Assembly (NCBI GenBank): GCA_022792335.1
Contig: JAAWAV010000044.1
Location: 1 to 64,000, forward strand
Length of the DNA stretch: 64,000 bases
Reading direction: 5' to 3'
Origin: Lachnospiraceae bacterium
GTDB taxonomy: Bacteria; Bacillota; Clostridia; Lachnospirales; Lachnospiraceae
A program made the translations under genes and the position numbers. Numbering within the stretch: the stretch's first letter is position 1; the number at the start of each line of letters is the position of its first letter. The notes beneath the pieces were generated by a model that did no database searches, was not told the origin of the DNA, and saw only the letters and a program-made list of their open reading frames with translations. This document shows, one piece after another, positions 25,868 through 35,479 of this stretch.

Positions 25868-26215
25868 ATGGCGGAGGACGCGCTTCTTAAAAAATACAGG
25901 CCCATGACAGAGACAACGTATTACACTTTGCTGGCAGTGATAAAGCCGAGGCATGGTTATGCAATCATGCAGTTTGTAAACGGGCTGACGGAAGGACGAA
26001 TCCGCTTGGGGACGGGAACGCTGTATACGATGACCGGGCGGCTTCAGGAGGATGGCTTGATTTCCATTGTTTCTCGGGAGAATGGAAAAAAGACTTATCA
26101 GATTACGGAAACAGGACGGGAGATTCTGCTTCTTGAGACAGAGCGGCTGAAACATCAGCTTCAGAATGGAAAAGAAATTTTGCAGGGAGGGGCGGAAGAT
26201 GACAGATGGGAATAG
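25868..26215 (+). CDS. PadR-family transcriptional regulator
   Basis: This 115-aa protein is a short (PadR-s2-like) winged helix: an HGYAIMQFV helix, a LGTGTLYTMTGRLQEDGLI recognition helix and wing, and the ENGKKTYQITETGREIL strand-helix typical of PadR. GAGGAAATC precedes the ATG. The downstream DUF2812 gene starts inside its 3' end, a pairing seen repeatedly in Firmicutes. It probably represses this unit and perhaps the following ABC exporter. Confidence 0.93.
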   Translation: MAEDALLKKYRPMTETTYYTLLAVIKPRHGYAIMQFVNGLTEGRIRLGTGTLYTMTGRLQEDGLISIVSRENGKKTYQITETGREILLLETERLKHQLQNGKEILQGGAEDDRWE

Positions 26216-27356
26216 ACAAATGGGCAATCAGGCGGAAAGGACCGACGAAGGAGCCGGAGGCCTGGAAGGACGGCCGGAAGAAATAAAAGAAAGAAAAAAA
26301 CTATTTCGATGGTTTGTCAGTCTGATGGAAGAGCGGGCCTGGCTGGAGGAGATGTCTCTTCAGGGCTGGTTCCTCACGGATCTGCGTATGGGGTTATGGT
26401 ATAGTTTTGAAAGACGGAAACCGAGGCGAACTGCTTACGATGTGGAGCGCTTTGATCTGGCCAAGAATCCCACCAGAAGGGAAATCCAAGAGAAATCAGA
26501 TTTGATGGATATGGCGGTGGAGATGGGCTGGCGAGAGGTCTGCAGGGACGAGGGGATGAATTATTATCTGGCCAAAGACTGGGAAGCCAATGAGACAAAC
26601 GAGCTCTATGACAGCCCGGAGGACCGGGCCAGACGGTTGGAGCGCTACAATCGTTTTTTTTCTGATAAAATTCATATGATCCTCTGGGCCTGTATCTTGA
26701 TAGAAGCGGTAGCCTTTCTCTTCTGGCTTTTTCCTTCGGAGGGTGATGAATGGTTCCTGGCTTTCAGTATGATTTATACGATCTTCTGTCTGACTTTCTG
26801 CCTGACGTTTCTTCGGTGGAAAAAGCGATATAGCAGGGAACTAAAGCTTTCCATGGATGAATGGAGAGGCATCTATGGGAAGCAGAATACAGTGACGAAA
26901 TTCCGACCGGTTCTGACAGTAGGGAGCCTGGAGCGCTATTTGGAAAGGCAATCCGCGAAGGGATACCATTTAAAAAATATGCGGGTATTCCGCTTTGTAT
27001 TTTCCAAAGGAGAGCCGGAAGAGATTGCCTATATGATGGATACGAAATATCTGACCAATCGCAGGAGAAAGAAAAGCGGAGGCGGCGTATTCAGAGATAG
27101 CAGAGACTGGGAGGGACGAAACAACGACTGGCAAGTACAGAGCCTTAAGGAGGCGGAGGCCGCTGGGTGGGAGTTTGCCGGGGCGGTGGAATGCCGGAAT
27201 ATTTTGTACCGGGCGAGAAAGGGAAAGGCAGCCCCCATCAATGATGTCGGAGGACTTCGCGTTATCTCGGCGGTCGGCGGCTTGACTGTGCTTATCGCGA
27301 CGGCCGCCCTGATCGGAGCAATTGTCGGCGGTCTGATCGGATATTTCTTTTCATGA
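26199..27356 (+). CDS. DUF2812 membrane protein
   Basis: This 385-aa protein has DUF2812-type segments: EERAWLEEMSLQGWFLTDLR with W/G spacing, SFERRKPRRTAYDVERFDL, and a second copy-like region LERYLERQSAKGYHLKNMRV. Two membrane helices lie in the middle (about 165-210) and a last pair at the C-terminus. ATG 26199 is chosen because AGGGAGGGG precedes it; it overlaps padR by 17 nt. DUF2812 proteins are habitual partners of PadR regulators; biochemical function is unknown. Confidence 0.85.
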   Translation: MTDGNRQMGNQAERTDEGAGGLEGRPEEIKERKKLFRWFVSLMEERAWLEEMSLQGWFLTDLRMGLWYSFERRKPRRTAYDVERFDLAKNPTRREIQEKSDLMDMAVEMGWREVCRDEGMNYYLAKDWEANETNELYDSPEDRARRLERYNRFFSDKIHMILWACILIEAVAFLFWLFPSEGDEWFLAFSMIYTIFCLTFCLTFLRWKKRYSRELKLSMDEWRGIYGKQNTVTKFRPVLTVGSLERYLERQSAKGYHLKNMRVFRFVFSKGEPEEIAYMMDTKYLTNRRRKKSGGGVFRDSRDWEGRNNDWQVQSLKEAEAAGWEFAGAVECRNILYRARKGKAAPINDVGGLRVISAVGGLTVLIATAALIGAIVGGLIGYFFS

Positions 27357-27574
27357 TTTGTGTATCGTCCGTTGATAAGAGCAGGTAAGGCCGGACAATG
27401 CCTTTGTTTCCGGATCTTTGATCCGACGAAAGTAGTCTGTTGACGATAAAGATATAATTCTAATACAGAGAAACGGTGTTTTGCGTTCTGCCTGGATACA
27501 TGATAAAGTAGAATGCGGTATTTGCGTTCAGCGCAGGACTTTTTAAATTATTTAAAGAAAGGAATCGTTGCTTT
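27357..27574 (+). other. Intergenic leader before ABC exporter operon
   Basis: A 218-bp gap with no gene. It has a CGGATC-TTT-GATCCG hairpin (about 27412-27426) without T run and, after it, a TTGACG (about 27440) followed by AT-rich TATAATTCTAATAC. It probably holds the promoter of the exporter genes. Confidence 0.4.
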
Positions 27575-28492
27575 ATGAAACTGGAGGTAAAAGAAATCAG
27601 GAAGAGCTTCGGCAACACAGAGGTTCTACATGGGATTTCCTTCGAGGTAGAAAGCGGCAGGGCTCTGGGACTTCTGGGAAGGAACGGCGCGGGAAAGACC
27701 ACAACCATCCGAGTATTGATGGATGTGTTCCGTCCAAACGGGGGCCAGGTGCTTGCAGATGGAAAGCCCTTTGTTCCCAAAGAACATAAAATCGGCTATC
27801 TGCCGGAGGAGCGGGGACTCTATCCCCAGAAAAAGGTACTGGAACAGATGGTCTATCTGGCCAGGCTTCGAGGAATGGAAACAAAAGAGGCCAGAGAGAG
27901 TGGGAAGAAATGGCTTTCCAGACTGGAGATTGAGGAATATGCAGATCGGAAACTGGAGACACTTTCAAAAGGAAATCAGCAGAAGGTACAGCTTGCTCAG
28001 ACCCTGATCTGCAATCCGGATGTGATTATTCTGGATGAGCCTTTTTCCGGGCTGGATCCGGTGAACTCTCAGATTCTCAAAGAAGTGGTCCAGGAACAGA
28101 TTGCCCTTGGAAAGCTTGTGATCTTTTCCAGTCATCAAATGAGCTATGTGGAAGAATTTTGCGAGGACATTACCATTATCAATCACGGAGAAATCGTTCT
28201 CAGCGGTAGTCTGAAAAAAATAAAACTTGAGATGGGAAAGAACCGCCTGACCCTGTCGGCGATGAATGTAGCTCCGACGCGACTGGCAGAAGAGGTATCG
28301 GCGAAGTTTTCCGACTTTGTCCGGGTGGAACAGGTAAAAAAAGAATACCTGATTCTGGAGGGACTCTGTGCGGACGCCAAAAAGCGTCTCTTTGCGGCTC
28401 TCTCTGAAACCGATATTGATGTGGCACAGACAGGCGTGTATGAACCATCCTTAAATGATATTTTTGTGGCGAAAGCAGGTGACGGGGAATGA
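27575..28492 (+). CDS. ABC transporter ATP-binding protein (NatA/YhaQ-like)
   Basis: This 305-aa ATPase has Walker A GRNGAGKT (35-42), signature LSKGNQQKVQLAQ (near 129), Walker B VIILDEPFSGLDP (near 150) and a switch SSHQMSYVEEFC. The 80-residue C-terminal extension is typical of the NatA/YhaQ group of exporter ATPases. The stop overlaps the permease start (ATGA), so the two form a transporter. Substrate unknown; relatives export sodium or antimicrobials. Confidence 0.93.
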   Translation: MKLEVKEIRKSFGNTEVLHGISFEVESGRALGLLGRNGAGKTTTIRVLMDVFRPNGGQVLADGKPFVPKEHKIGYLPEERGLYPQKKVLEQMVYLARLRGMETKEARESGKKWLSRLEIEEYADRKLETLSKGNQQKVQLAQTLICNPDVIILDEPFSGLDPVNSQILKEVVQEQIALGKLVIFSSHQMSYVEEFCEDITIINHGEIVLSGSLKKIKLEMGKNRLTLSAMNVAPTRLAEEVSAKFSDFVRVEQVKKEYLILEGLCADAKKRLFAALSETDIDVAQTGVYEPSLNDIFVAKAGDGE

Positions 28493-29844
28493 AACAGTTT
28501 GGAATTGTCTGGAAACATGAGTTTCTAAGTTATGTGAAAACAAAGTCTTACATCGGGATTACGATAGGATTTGCAGTCCTGGCAGTTATTTTGTTAAGCC
28601 TTCCGTCGTTTTTTGATCTGTCCGGAGTGATTCCGGATCTGGGAAACAGCAAAACGGAGAATGCAGAAGCTCCGGAAGCATCTACGGCTCCGCCCCAAAG
28701 CAGCGCCGGGATGGAAGCAGCGGCTATGAATGACTATGACGGAACGATTTACCTTTACGACGCCAGCGGACAGATTGGAACAGACTTTTTGTTCTGGTTG
28801 TTTCCCTATGCGAGAATTGTAGAAACGGAATCAGAGGAAGAACTGAAACGCTTTGTGGAAGTGGGGGAGGAAGCCCTGACAGAGGAATCGAAGGCTTCCG
28901 GGAAAGAAGAAAGCAGCGGACCGAAGTGCGGTTTTGCTGTGGAATCTCTGGAGGCGTATCGTTACTATGTGAAAAACCGTAGCTTCAGCGATTCTGTAGA
29001 GGGAACGTTTTCTGCCGGAATTTCTTATTTGTATCGGAGTATGGAAGTCCGAAAGCTGGGCGCCGACAGTGAGGCGATGGAAGCGATTTACGGGTTTACT
29101 CCGGCCTCTGAGACCATTGTTTTGGGAAAAGATAGCATTCGCAATTTTTTGTATACCTATTTGTTGATTTTTGTGTTATATTTTATGGTGTTGATATATG
29201 GGAATTCTGTGGCTGTCTCTGTGGCTCAGGAGAAGAGCAACCGGGCCATGGAGGTGCTTGTGACCAGTACATCCAGTAACAGTTTAATTTTTGGAAAGGT
29301 GCTGGCCGGTGCAGCGGCAGGCTTTGTGCAGACCGGCGTCATGATCGGCGCGGCTCTGGCTTCTTACGGCCTCAACAGAGAGGCATGGGGAGGAATGCTG
29401 GATTTTGTATTCCAGGTTCCCGGGACCGTGCTTCTGGCCTTTGCCGCCTTTGGTGTACTGGGGTATATCCTTTACGCCTTCTGTTATGGCGTGCTGGGCG
29501 CGCTGGTATCCAAAACGGAAGATGTGAGCCGGACGGCCGGACCGTTGATGTTTCTTTTTATCGGAAGCTTCCTTCTGACCATGTTTAATCTGCAAAACAG
29601 CGATGGTATTGTGATGAAGATTCTTTCCTTTATCCCCTTTACCTCGCCTTACGGCATGTTCGCACGGGTGGCTATGGGGAATGTGGCAGTTTGGGAGGTA
29701 GCAGTTTCCTTCCTGCTTCTGTTGGGGACCGTCTGGGCGACGGCTACGGCCGGAGCCAAGATCTACCGCATGGGCACTTTGATGTACGGAAATCCCATTA
29801 AGCTTTCCAAGGCTTTTAAAATGAGCCGGGAAAAAAACCAGTAG
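28489..29844 (+). CDS. ABC transporter permease (NatB/YhaP-like)
   Basis: This 451-aa protein has one N-terminal membrane helix, a large extracytoplasmic loop (about 40-220) and six C-terminal helices with the ABC2-type SVAQEKSNRAMEVLVTS coupling motif. Length and topology fit the ABC-2 NatB/YhaP group. Encoded with the preceding ATPase by a 4-nt overlap. It forms the membrane part of a probable exporter. Confidence 0.92.
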   Translation: MKQFGIVWKHEFLSYVKTKSYIGITIGFAVLAVILLSLPSFFDLSGVIPDLGNSKTENAEAPEASTAPPQSSAGMEAAAMNDYDGTIYLYDASGQIGTDFLFWLFPYARIVETESEEELKRFVEVGEEALTEESKASGKEESSGPKCGFAVESLEAYRYYVKNRSFSDSVEGTFSAGISYLYRSMEVRKLGADSEAMEAIYGFTPASETIVLGKDSIRNFLYTYLLIFVLYFMVLIYGNSVAVSVAQEKSNRAMEVLVTSTSSNSLIFGKVLAGAAAGFVQTGVMIGAALASYGLNREAWGGMLDFVFQVPGTVLLAFAAFGVLGYILYAFCYGVLGALVSKTEDVSRTAGPLMFLFIGSFLLTMFNLQNSDGIVMKILSFIPFTSPYGMFARVAMGNVAVWEVAVSFLLLLGTVWATATAGAKIYRMGTLMYGNPIKLSKAFKMSREKNQ

Positions 29845-29859
29845 TCTGGAGTGATGGGA

Positions 29860-31674
29860 ATGCGGAGCATTCTTCGCAGTTTCAGGGACCTGCTCTGGGT
29901 CAACCGGGGCAGTATCCTGATTTTTGAAATCGTATACCGGATTTTTTCAGCCTTTGTCCTCATTGAGGCGGCGGGGCACGGGCTGTCCTTCGCCCTGAAA
30001 AGGTCCGGTTTCAGTTATCTAACCGCAGGGAATACTCTGCGGTTTTTCGCGTCGCCTTCAACCCTGATGGTGCTGACTGGTTTTCTTCTTTTGTGCCTGT
30101 TTTTTGCGAATCTGGAAGTCTGTGTGCTTTATACGATATTTCAGGCAGGCGCGGCAAAGGAACGGGTCAGCGCTTTAAAGTTTCTGTTTTTTGGAATCAG
30201 AAATCTGATAGAGCTGTTTCAGACTGGAAATATTCGCGTACTGTTCCTGAACGTCAATTATTACCTCCTGACGGAGGGGTGGATTTTTATGAGGCTGGTA
30301 TCTCATATCCGGCCCCTGAACTATATGATGACAGGACTTTTGAGCAGTCATATTGCACAGGCATTTTTGTGGCTTTTATTGGCGGTGATGTTCTGTACGA
30401 CAGTTCTCTACCTTTTTGTGCCGGCAGTTTCAGTTCTACTTGACCTGAGATTTGGAGATTCCAGGAAAAAGAGCCGGGAACTCCTCCAGAAAAAATGGCT
30501 GAAGATTGCAGTTTTTCTGGCGGGAGTGAATCTGTTTTCCTGGCTGCTTTATCTGACGAGCCAGTTTATATTGAAAGTGCTTGCTGCTTTTTTGGTGGCG
30601 CTCTTTGCGGACAGAACCATTGAACTGGCTCTGGTACTGACCATCAACAGAGGAATTGATATTGCGGTTCTGGTGGTGGTATTGGCAGTTTCTTCTTGTC
30701 TGAATACAGGGGCGCTGACATTTCTTCTGTATCGTTATGCAGACAGAAAATATCTGCTGGAGATCCCTCCCTATCGCTATTCATTTTCTGCCGGGGTCCG
30801 GAAAACCTTCACGATTCTGCTGGCGGCCTGTCTGACCTTTTCTGGTACTCTTTATGTGTACGACAGAATCCATAGCGGCGTTATCGCGGCAGCACGGGCA
30901 ACGTTCTCGGAGGCGAAGATTACTTCCCATCGGGGAAATTCTTTCGAGGCCCCGGAAAATACGCTTCCGGCCATAGAGGCGGCGATTGACAGTATGTCCG
31001 ATTATGTGGAGATTGATGTCCAGGAAACAAAGGACGACGTGGTGGTAGTCTATCATGACGCCAGCTTAAAACGAATCACCGGGGTTAGAGGAAGGCTGTG
31101 GGAGTATACTTACGGCGAACTGCTTTTGATGGATTTTGGCGGCTGGTTTTCAGAGGAATTTACAGGGACATCTATTCCGACGCTGGCGGAGGTTCTGAAT
31201 GTCTGTCAGGGACAAATCAACATGAATATCGAACTGAAGGCAGACCATTACAGCGACACGCTGGTAGAGGAGACCTTAAAGCTGATTGAAGAATACGGCA
31301 TGGAGAGTCAGGTAGTCGTCAGTTCCACCAGCTACCGCTATTTAAAAGAAGTAAAAGAGCTCAATCCGGATATTGAGACTGGCTATATATTGACGGCGGC
31401 CTATGGCACTTATTTTGAGGATGAAAACATCGACTTTTTCAGCATCCGTTCCGGTTTTGTCACGGAACGGCTGGTAGAGAGCGCCCATGCCTATGGTAAA
31501 AAGGTTCATGCCTGGACGGTCAATACCAGGGGAGAACTGAACCGGATGAAGCGCCTCCAGGTGGACAATATCATTACGGACCGGCCGGTCTTGGCCAGGG
31601 AAGTTTTATACCGGGAAGAGGGGGCGGAGAATCTGCTGGAGTTTATCCGACTGGCTCTAAGAATGGAAAAATAA
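29860..31674 (+). CDS. Membrane-domain glycerophosphodiester phosphodiesterase
   Basis: This roughly 604-aa protein has an N-terminal membrane region (about 1-330, seven or eight helices; glycerophosphodiesterase membrane domain) and a C-terminal GDPD TIM barrel. The catalytic barrel shows SHRGN...APENT (about 356), EIDVQ, YHD and NIELK, the usual metal-binding and His residues. It likely cleaves glycerophosphodiesters or polyglycerol-phosphate near the membrane. The ATG at 29860, 8 nt after GGAG, is preferred; GTG 29851 and ATG 29854 are in frame. It follows the permease closely and may be co-transcribed. Confidence 0.9.
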   Translation: MRSILRSFRDLLWVNRGSILIFEIVYRIFSAFVLIEAAGHGLSFALKRSGFSYLTAGNTLRFFASPSTLMVLTGFLLLCLFFANLEVCVLYTIFQAGAAKERVSALKFLFFGIRNLIELFQTGNIRVLFLNVNYYLLTEGWIFMRLVSHIRPLNYMMTGLLSSHIAQAFLWLLLAVMFCTTVLYLFVPAVSVLLDLRFGDSRKKSRELLQKKWLKIAVFLAGVNLFSWLLYLTSQFILKVLAAFLVALFADRTIELALVLTINRGIDIAVLVVVLAVSSCLNTGALTFLLYRYADRKYLLEIPPYRYSFSAGVRKTFTILLAACLTFSGTLYVYDRIHSGVIAAARATFSEAKITSHRGNSFEAPENTLPAIEAAIDSMSDYVEIDVQETKDDVVVVYHDASLKRITGVRGRLWEYTYGELLLMDFGGWFSEEFTGTSIPTLAEVLNVCQGQINMNIELKADHYSDTLVEETLKLIEEYGMESQVVVSSTSYRYLKEVKELNPDIETGYILTAAYGTYFEDENIDFFSIRSGFVTERLVESAHAYGKKVHAWTVNTRGELNRMKRLQVDNIITDRPVLAREVLYREEGAENLLEFIRLALRMEK

Positions 31675-31821
31675 CAGAATCAAACGGATTTTTTTCCGTA
31701 TTTGGTATATTTCCGGGGGGAATTGTGGTACAATGGCAGTAAGTAGCTGGAATCCGGCAGAAAATGTCTGTGTTGTCAACCGACAGTGTATGGACAGGTC
31801 ATGGGAAAGGAAACGGAGATT

Positions 31822-33555
31822 ATGAATATTTTTGATTTTAGATTTGTCACCGGGCAGCGGCCTGATGGCGGGGCGGAGCGGAGAGAGAAAGTCATACGTC
31901 CCGGAAAGCCCAAGGGCGGTCCGGTAACCAGGGTGCTTTTGAGTCTTTTGATTACGCTTGTATTTGGCGGAATTTATTTTTATATCAAGTTACCGGCGCT
32001 CAATATCCACAACCGGGAGCTCTATAGCTTCGTGATTCTGTTATGTGCTGTGTTTGCGGTCTGCATGGTATTTCTGCAGGGGTTCCGGGCAGGTTCCGTA
32101 AAGGAATATATGACTTATACGAAAAAGAATCTGGCGGTGCCTTTGGCACTGGTGATTCTGGCGGTGATGGTCCTTGTTATCGGTTCTTTGTTTGGTTTTA
32201 TTATATTCCGGGCAAAGGCGTATTCAGAACTGATGCCCATGAATACTGGAGATTTTGCGTCGGAAGTATCTGAGATTAGCTGGAATCAGATTCCGCTTCT
32301 GGACGAGGACTCTGCCAACAATCTGGCCAACCGAAAGCTGGGAGAGCTGAGTGATCTGGTGAGTCAGTTTGCCGTAGATGATGCTTCGGCGCAGATCAAT
32401 TACCAGGGAGATCCGGTACGAGTCAATTATTTGAACTACAATGACTTCTTTAAGTGGTGGAATAACCGGGGCGCGGGGATTCCCGCCTATGTCCTGATTG
32501 ATATGAGGACTCAGGAGGTGGAAGTGGTTCGCTTGGAGGAGGGGATTAAATATTCTCCTTCGGAGTATTTTAGCAGAGATCTGATGCGTCATTTGCGGTT
32601 TTCTTATCCGACTCTGATGTTTGACGATGTGAACTTTGAGATCAATGACGACGGGACGCCTTACTGGATTGCATCCGTCATTGAAAAGCGGATCGGGCTT
32701 TTTGACGGAACAGATATCAAAGGGGCGGTACTGGTCAATGCGGTGACAGGAGATACGGAATATTATGACATTGCGGAGGTTCCCACCTGGGTGGACCGGG
32801 TCTATTCGTCCGATCTGATTGTGGAGCAGTACGATTATTATGGGGAATATCACAACGGCTTTTGGAATTCCATGTTTGGTCAGACAGACTGTACGGAGAC
32901 TACGGACGGCTACAATTTCATTGCTCAGGACGACGACGTCTGGGTCTATACCGGTGTGACTTCTGTCACGGGGGACCGGGGAAACATCGGCTTTATCCTG
33001 GTCAATCAGAGGACGAAGGAAGCCCATTACTATTCCTGTGCCGGAGCTGAGGAATATTCGGCCATGTCCTCGGCAGAAGGAGCGGTCCAGCAGTTCAGCT
33101 ACAGAGCGACCTTCCCGCTGCTTTTGAATATTTCCGACCAGCCCACATACTTTATGGCTCTCAAAGATGCGGCCGGACTGGTGAAGATGTATGCCATGGT
33201 CAACGTCCAGCAGTATCAGATTGTGGCTACGGGGAATACGGTTGCGGACTGTCAGAAACGGTATCACGAGCTTTTGGTGGAAAATCAGATTTTAAGCGAC
33301 GAAGAGATTAGCGAACCGGAGCCGGAGAAGGAAATTTTAAGCATATCGGGAAAGGTGGAAGAAATCCGGGCCGCCGATATGGATGGAAATACTGTTTACT
33401 TCCTGAAACTGGAAAAAGGGAAGGCATATTACATGGTAAGTGCGAAGGACTATCCCATGGCGGTCATTCTTGACGTGGGGGATCCCGTCGCCATCACCTA
33501 TTATCAGACGGAGGACGAACTCATTAAGGCAGAGAGCTTTGAGAGAAAGCAATAA
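31822..33555 (+). CDS. Conserved Clostridial membrane protein of unknown function
   Basis: This about 577-aa protein has three membrane helices in the first 130 residues, then a large extracytoplasmic region. The region includes FKWWNNRGAGIPAYVLIDMR, a repeated alternation of ligand-loop-like beta segments (IASVIEKRIGLFDG, GAVLVNAVTGDTEYYDI, WVYTGVTSVTGDRGNIGFIL) and a C-terminal OB-like part (LSISGKVEEIRAADMDGNTV). It is not assigned to a pathway. The start at 31822 follows CGGAG; upstream GTG 31786 and ATG 31801 are alternatives. Confidence 0.75.
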   Translation: MNIFDFRFVTGQRPDGGAERREKVIRPGKPKGGPVTRVLLSLLITLVFGGIYFYIKLPALNIHNRELYSFVILLCAVFAVCMVFLQGFRAGSVKEYMTYTKKNLAVPLALVILAVMVLVIGSLFGFIIFRAKAYSELMPMNTGDFASEVSEISWNQIPLLDEDSANNLANRKLGELSDLVSQFAVDDASAQINYQGDPVRVNYLNYNDFFKWWNNRGAGIPAYVLIDMRTQEVEVVRLEEGIKYSPSEYFSRDLMRHLRFSYPTLMFDDVNFEINDDGTPYWIASVIEKRIGLFDGTDIKGAVLVNAVTGDTEYYDIAEVPTWVDRVYSSDLIVEQYDYYGEYHNGFWNSMFGQTDCTETTDGYNFIAQDDDVWVYTGVTSVTGDRGNIGFILVNQRTKEAHYYSCAGAEEYSAMSSAEGAVQQFSYRATFPLLLNISDQPTYFMALKDAAGLVKMYAMVNVQQYQIVATGNTVADCQKRYHELLVENQILSDEEISEPEPEKEILSISGKVEEIRAADMDGNTVYFLKLEKGKAYYMVSAKDYPMAVILDVGDPVAITYYQTEDELIKAESFERKQ

Positions 33556-33704
33556 AATAGAAAGCGCTGTTTGGGGAAAGGGACTGTGAAACTCGAAAAC
33601 ATTCCCGGTATAAAGAGCGGTCGGTGGATTTTTCAGAGCTTGGCGTAAGCGGATTCAAATCAAAAGGGACGATAGCCGGAACAGGTTCCGGAAGGAGGAG
33701 AGAG

Positions 33705-34721
33705 ATGAATTATCAGGAAATACTGGAGCATGCGCGTACCTGCATCGGAAATTATTGTAAGGCATGCCCGATCTGCAATGGAAGGGCCTGCAAAAATCAG
33801 ATTCCCGGGCCGGGCGCAAAAGGTAGCGGAGATACGGCCATTCGGAATTATGACAAGTGGCAGGAGATTCGTATCAATATGGATACGCTCTGTGCCAACG
33901 AGCCGGTGGACACGGAGTTTAAACTTTTCGGAAAACAGTTCCGCTATCCGGTTTTTGCAGGGCCGGTGGGCGCAGTAAACCTTCACTATGGGGAGAAGTA
34001 TGACGACGAGAGCTATAATGAGGTCCTGGTATCTGCTTGTGCGAAAGCAGGAATTGCAGCTTTTACCGGGGACGGAACCAATCCGGACGTGATAAAGGGC
34101 GCGGCCGCCGCTATCAAACAGGCGGGGGGACTTGGAATCCCCACAGTGAAGCCCTGGAACCTGGAAACTGTCCAGGAAAAGCTTGCTCTGGTGAGAGAGG
34201 CCGGAGCTTTTGCAGTGGCCATGGATGTGGATGCGGCAGGCCTTCCCTTTCTGAAACATATGACGCCGCCGGCCGGAAGAAAGACTGTGGAAGAATTAAA
34301 AGATATCGTGGATTCCTGTGGTGAAATTCCCTTTATTGTAAAAGGAATCATGACAGTGAAAGGGGCTTTGAAGGCAAAAGAAGCAGGGGCGGCGGCCATC
34401 GTGGTGTCCAATCATGGAGGGCGGGTTCTGGATCAGTGTCCGTCCACCGCTGAAGTTCTGGAGGAAATTGCGAAGGCTGTAAAAGGTTCCATGAAGATTT
34501 TTGTGGACGGTGGAATCCGATCCGGTACGGATGTGCTGAAAGCGCTGGCGCTGGGGGCCGACGCAGTGATGATTGCAAGACCCTTTGTGACGGCTGTATA
34601 CGGAGGGGGCGTCGAAGGCGTGGAGGCTTATGTGGAGAAAATTGGGGCAGAGCTTGAGGACGCCATGTCCATGTGCGGAGCTTTGTCTCTGGGAGAGATT
34701 ACCAGAGATATGGTGCGCTGA
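33705..34721 (+). CDS. FMN-dependent alpha-hydroxy-acid dehydrogenase family protein
   Basis: This 338-aa protein has a TIM barrel with the family signature SNHGGRVLDQCPS (catalytic His, FMN and substrate Arg) and the phosphate-binding DGGIRSGTDVLKALALGA and GADAVMIARPF. Lactate or glycolate-type oxidation is the family reaction. An N-terminal Cys-rich stretch (CIGNYCKACPICNGRACK) is unusual and could bind a metal or Fe-S. AGGAGG precedes the ATG at 33705; the frame is open upstream to 33624 without a better start. Actual substrate unknown. Confidence 0.88.
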   Translation: MNYQEILEHARTCIGNYCKACPICNGRACKNQIPGPGAKGSGDTAIRNYDKWQEIRINMDTLCANEPVDTEFKLFGKQFRYPVFAGPVGAVNLHYGEKYDDESYNEVLVSACAKAGIAAFTGDGTNPDVIKGAAAAIKQAGGLGIPTVKPWNLETVQEKLALVREAGAFAVAMDVDAAGLPFLKHMTPPAGRKTVEELKDIVDSCGEIPFIVKGIMTVKGALKAKEAGAAAIVVSNHGGRVLDQCPSTAEVLEEIAKAVKGSMKIFVDGGIRSGTDVLKALALGADAVMIARPFVTAVYGGGVEGVEAYVEKIGAELEDAMSMCGALSLGEITRDMVR

Positions 34722-34795
34722 GAGCCGGCTTAAGGAGAGAAGAGGAGACGGAACCGGTATCGTATCGTCGAGGGAAAGGATAAAAGCAGAAAGTC

Positions 34796-35299
34796 ATGAG
34801 AAATCAGTTGACAGAAAAAGATGTGAAGCGGATCGAGGAGGAGATTGAGTACCGGAAACTGGTGGTTCGAAAAGAGGCGCTGGAAGCAGTGAAGGAAGCC
34901 AGGGCTCACGGGGATCTGAGTGAAAACTTTGAGTACCATGCGGCCAAGAAGGACAAGAACCAGAACGAGAGTCGAATCCGTTACCTGGAGCGGATGTTAA
35001 AGACATCTGAAGTGATCTCTGAGGACTCCAGGGAGGATGAAGTGGGCCTAAATAATACAGTCAGACTGTATTTTGAGGAGGACGATGAAGAAGAGACCTA
35101 TAAGCTGGTGACTTCTGTGCGGGGAAATTCTCTGAAGAACTATATCAGTACGGAATCGCCCATTGGCCGGGCTATTTTGGGCCGTCGAGTGGGCGACAGG
35201 GTCCAGGTGAAGGTCAACGATGCGGTCAGTTATGAAGTGCTCATCCGCTCTATCGAGAATACGGGAGACGACGGAAGCGACAAGCTGAGAAGTTTCTGA
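34796..35299 (+). CDS. greA: Transcription elongation factor GreA/GreB family
   Basis: This 167-aa protein has the N-terminal coiled coil with the acidic tip (HGDLSENFEYHAAKKDKNQNE) that reaches the RNA polymerase active site and a C-terminal FKBP-like domain (SPIGRAILGRRVGDRVQV). Gre factors stimulate transcript cleavage at backtracked complexes. It is slightly divergent from housekeeping GreA and may be a second copy. The ribosome binding site is weak. Confidence 0.9.
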   Translation: MRNQLTEKDVKRIEEEIEYRKLVVRKEALEAVKEARAHGDLSENFEYHAAKKDKNQNESRIRYLERMLKTSEVISEDSREDEVGLNNTVRLYFEEDDEEETYKLVTSVRGNSLKNYISTESPIGRAILGRRVGDRVQVKVNDAVSYEVLIRSIENTGDDGSDKLRSF

Positions 35300-35319
35300 G
35301 AAAATTTTTGCAATGGTTC

Positions 35320-35348
35320 TGGACAGAATGGAAAAAGTTTTGTATAAT
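35320..35348 (+). promoter_or_regulatory. Promoter of the FeoB-associated gene
   Basis: TGGACA (35320-35325), spacer of exactly 17 nt, TATAAT (35343-35348). The first iron-box-like palindrome begins 7 nt after the -10 element. Confidence 0.8.
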
Positions 35349-35354
35349 AAAACG

Positions 35355-35409
35355 GAGGTTAGCAAAAACTAACCTCTAAAACAAAAAATGGAGTTAGAAA
35401 AGACTAATT
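35355..35409. promoter_or_regulatory. Two DtxR-type iron boxes
   Basis: Box 1 (35355-35376) is a perfect GAGGTTAG-N6-CTAACCTC dyad at the transcription start. Box 2 (35392-35409) is AGTTAG-N6-CTAATT. GTTAG...CTAAC half-sites match DtxR/IdeR/MntR operators in general form. A DtxR-family gene lies at 37011-37379. Confidence 0.75.
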
Positions 35410-35479
35410 CAGAGCAGACAGGAAAGAAAAAATAATGCCATCGGTATTGAAGCCTGTCACAAGAAAGAGGTGTAGGAAT

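Noticed and set aside
32224-33267. Long minus-strand ORF of 347 codons
   Set aside because: It is antisense to a well-supported membrane protein gene, lacks a ribosome site and has low-complexity shadow composition.
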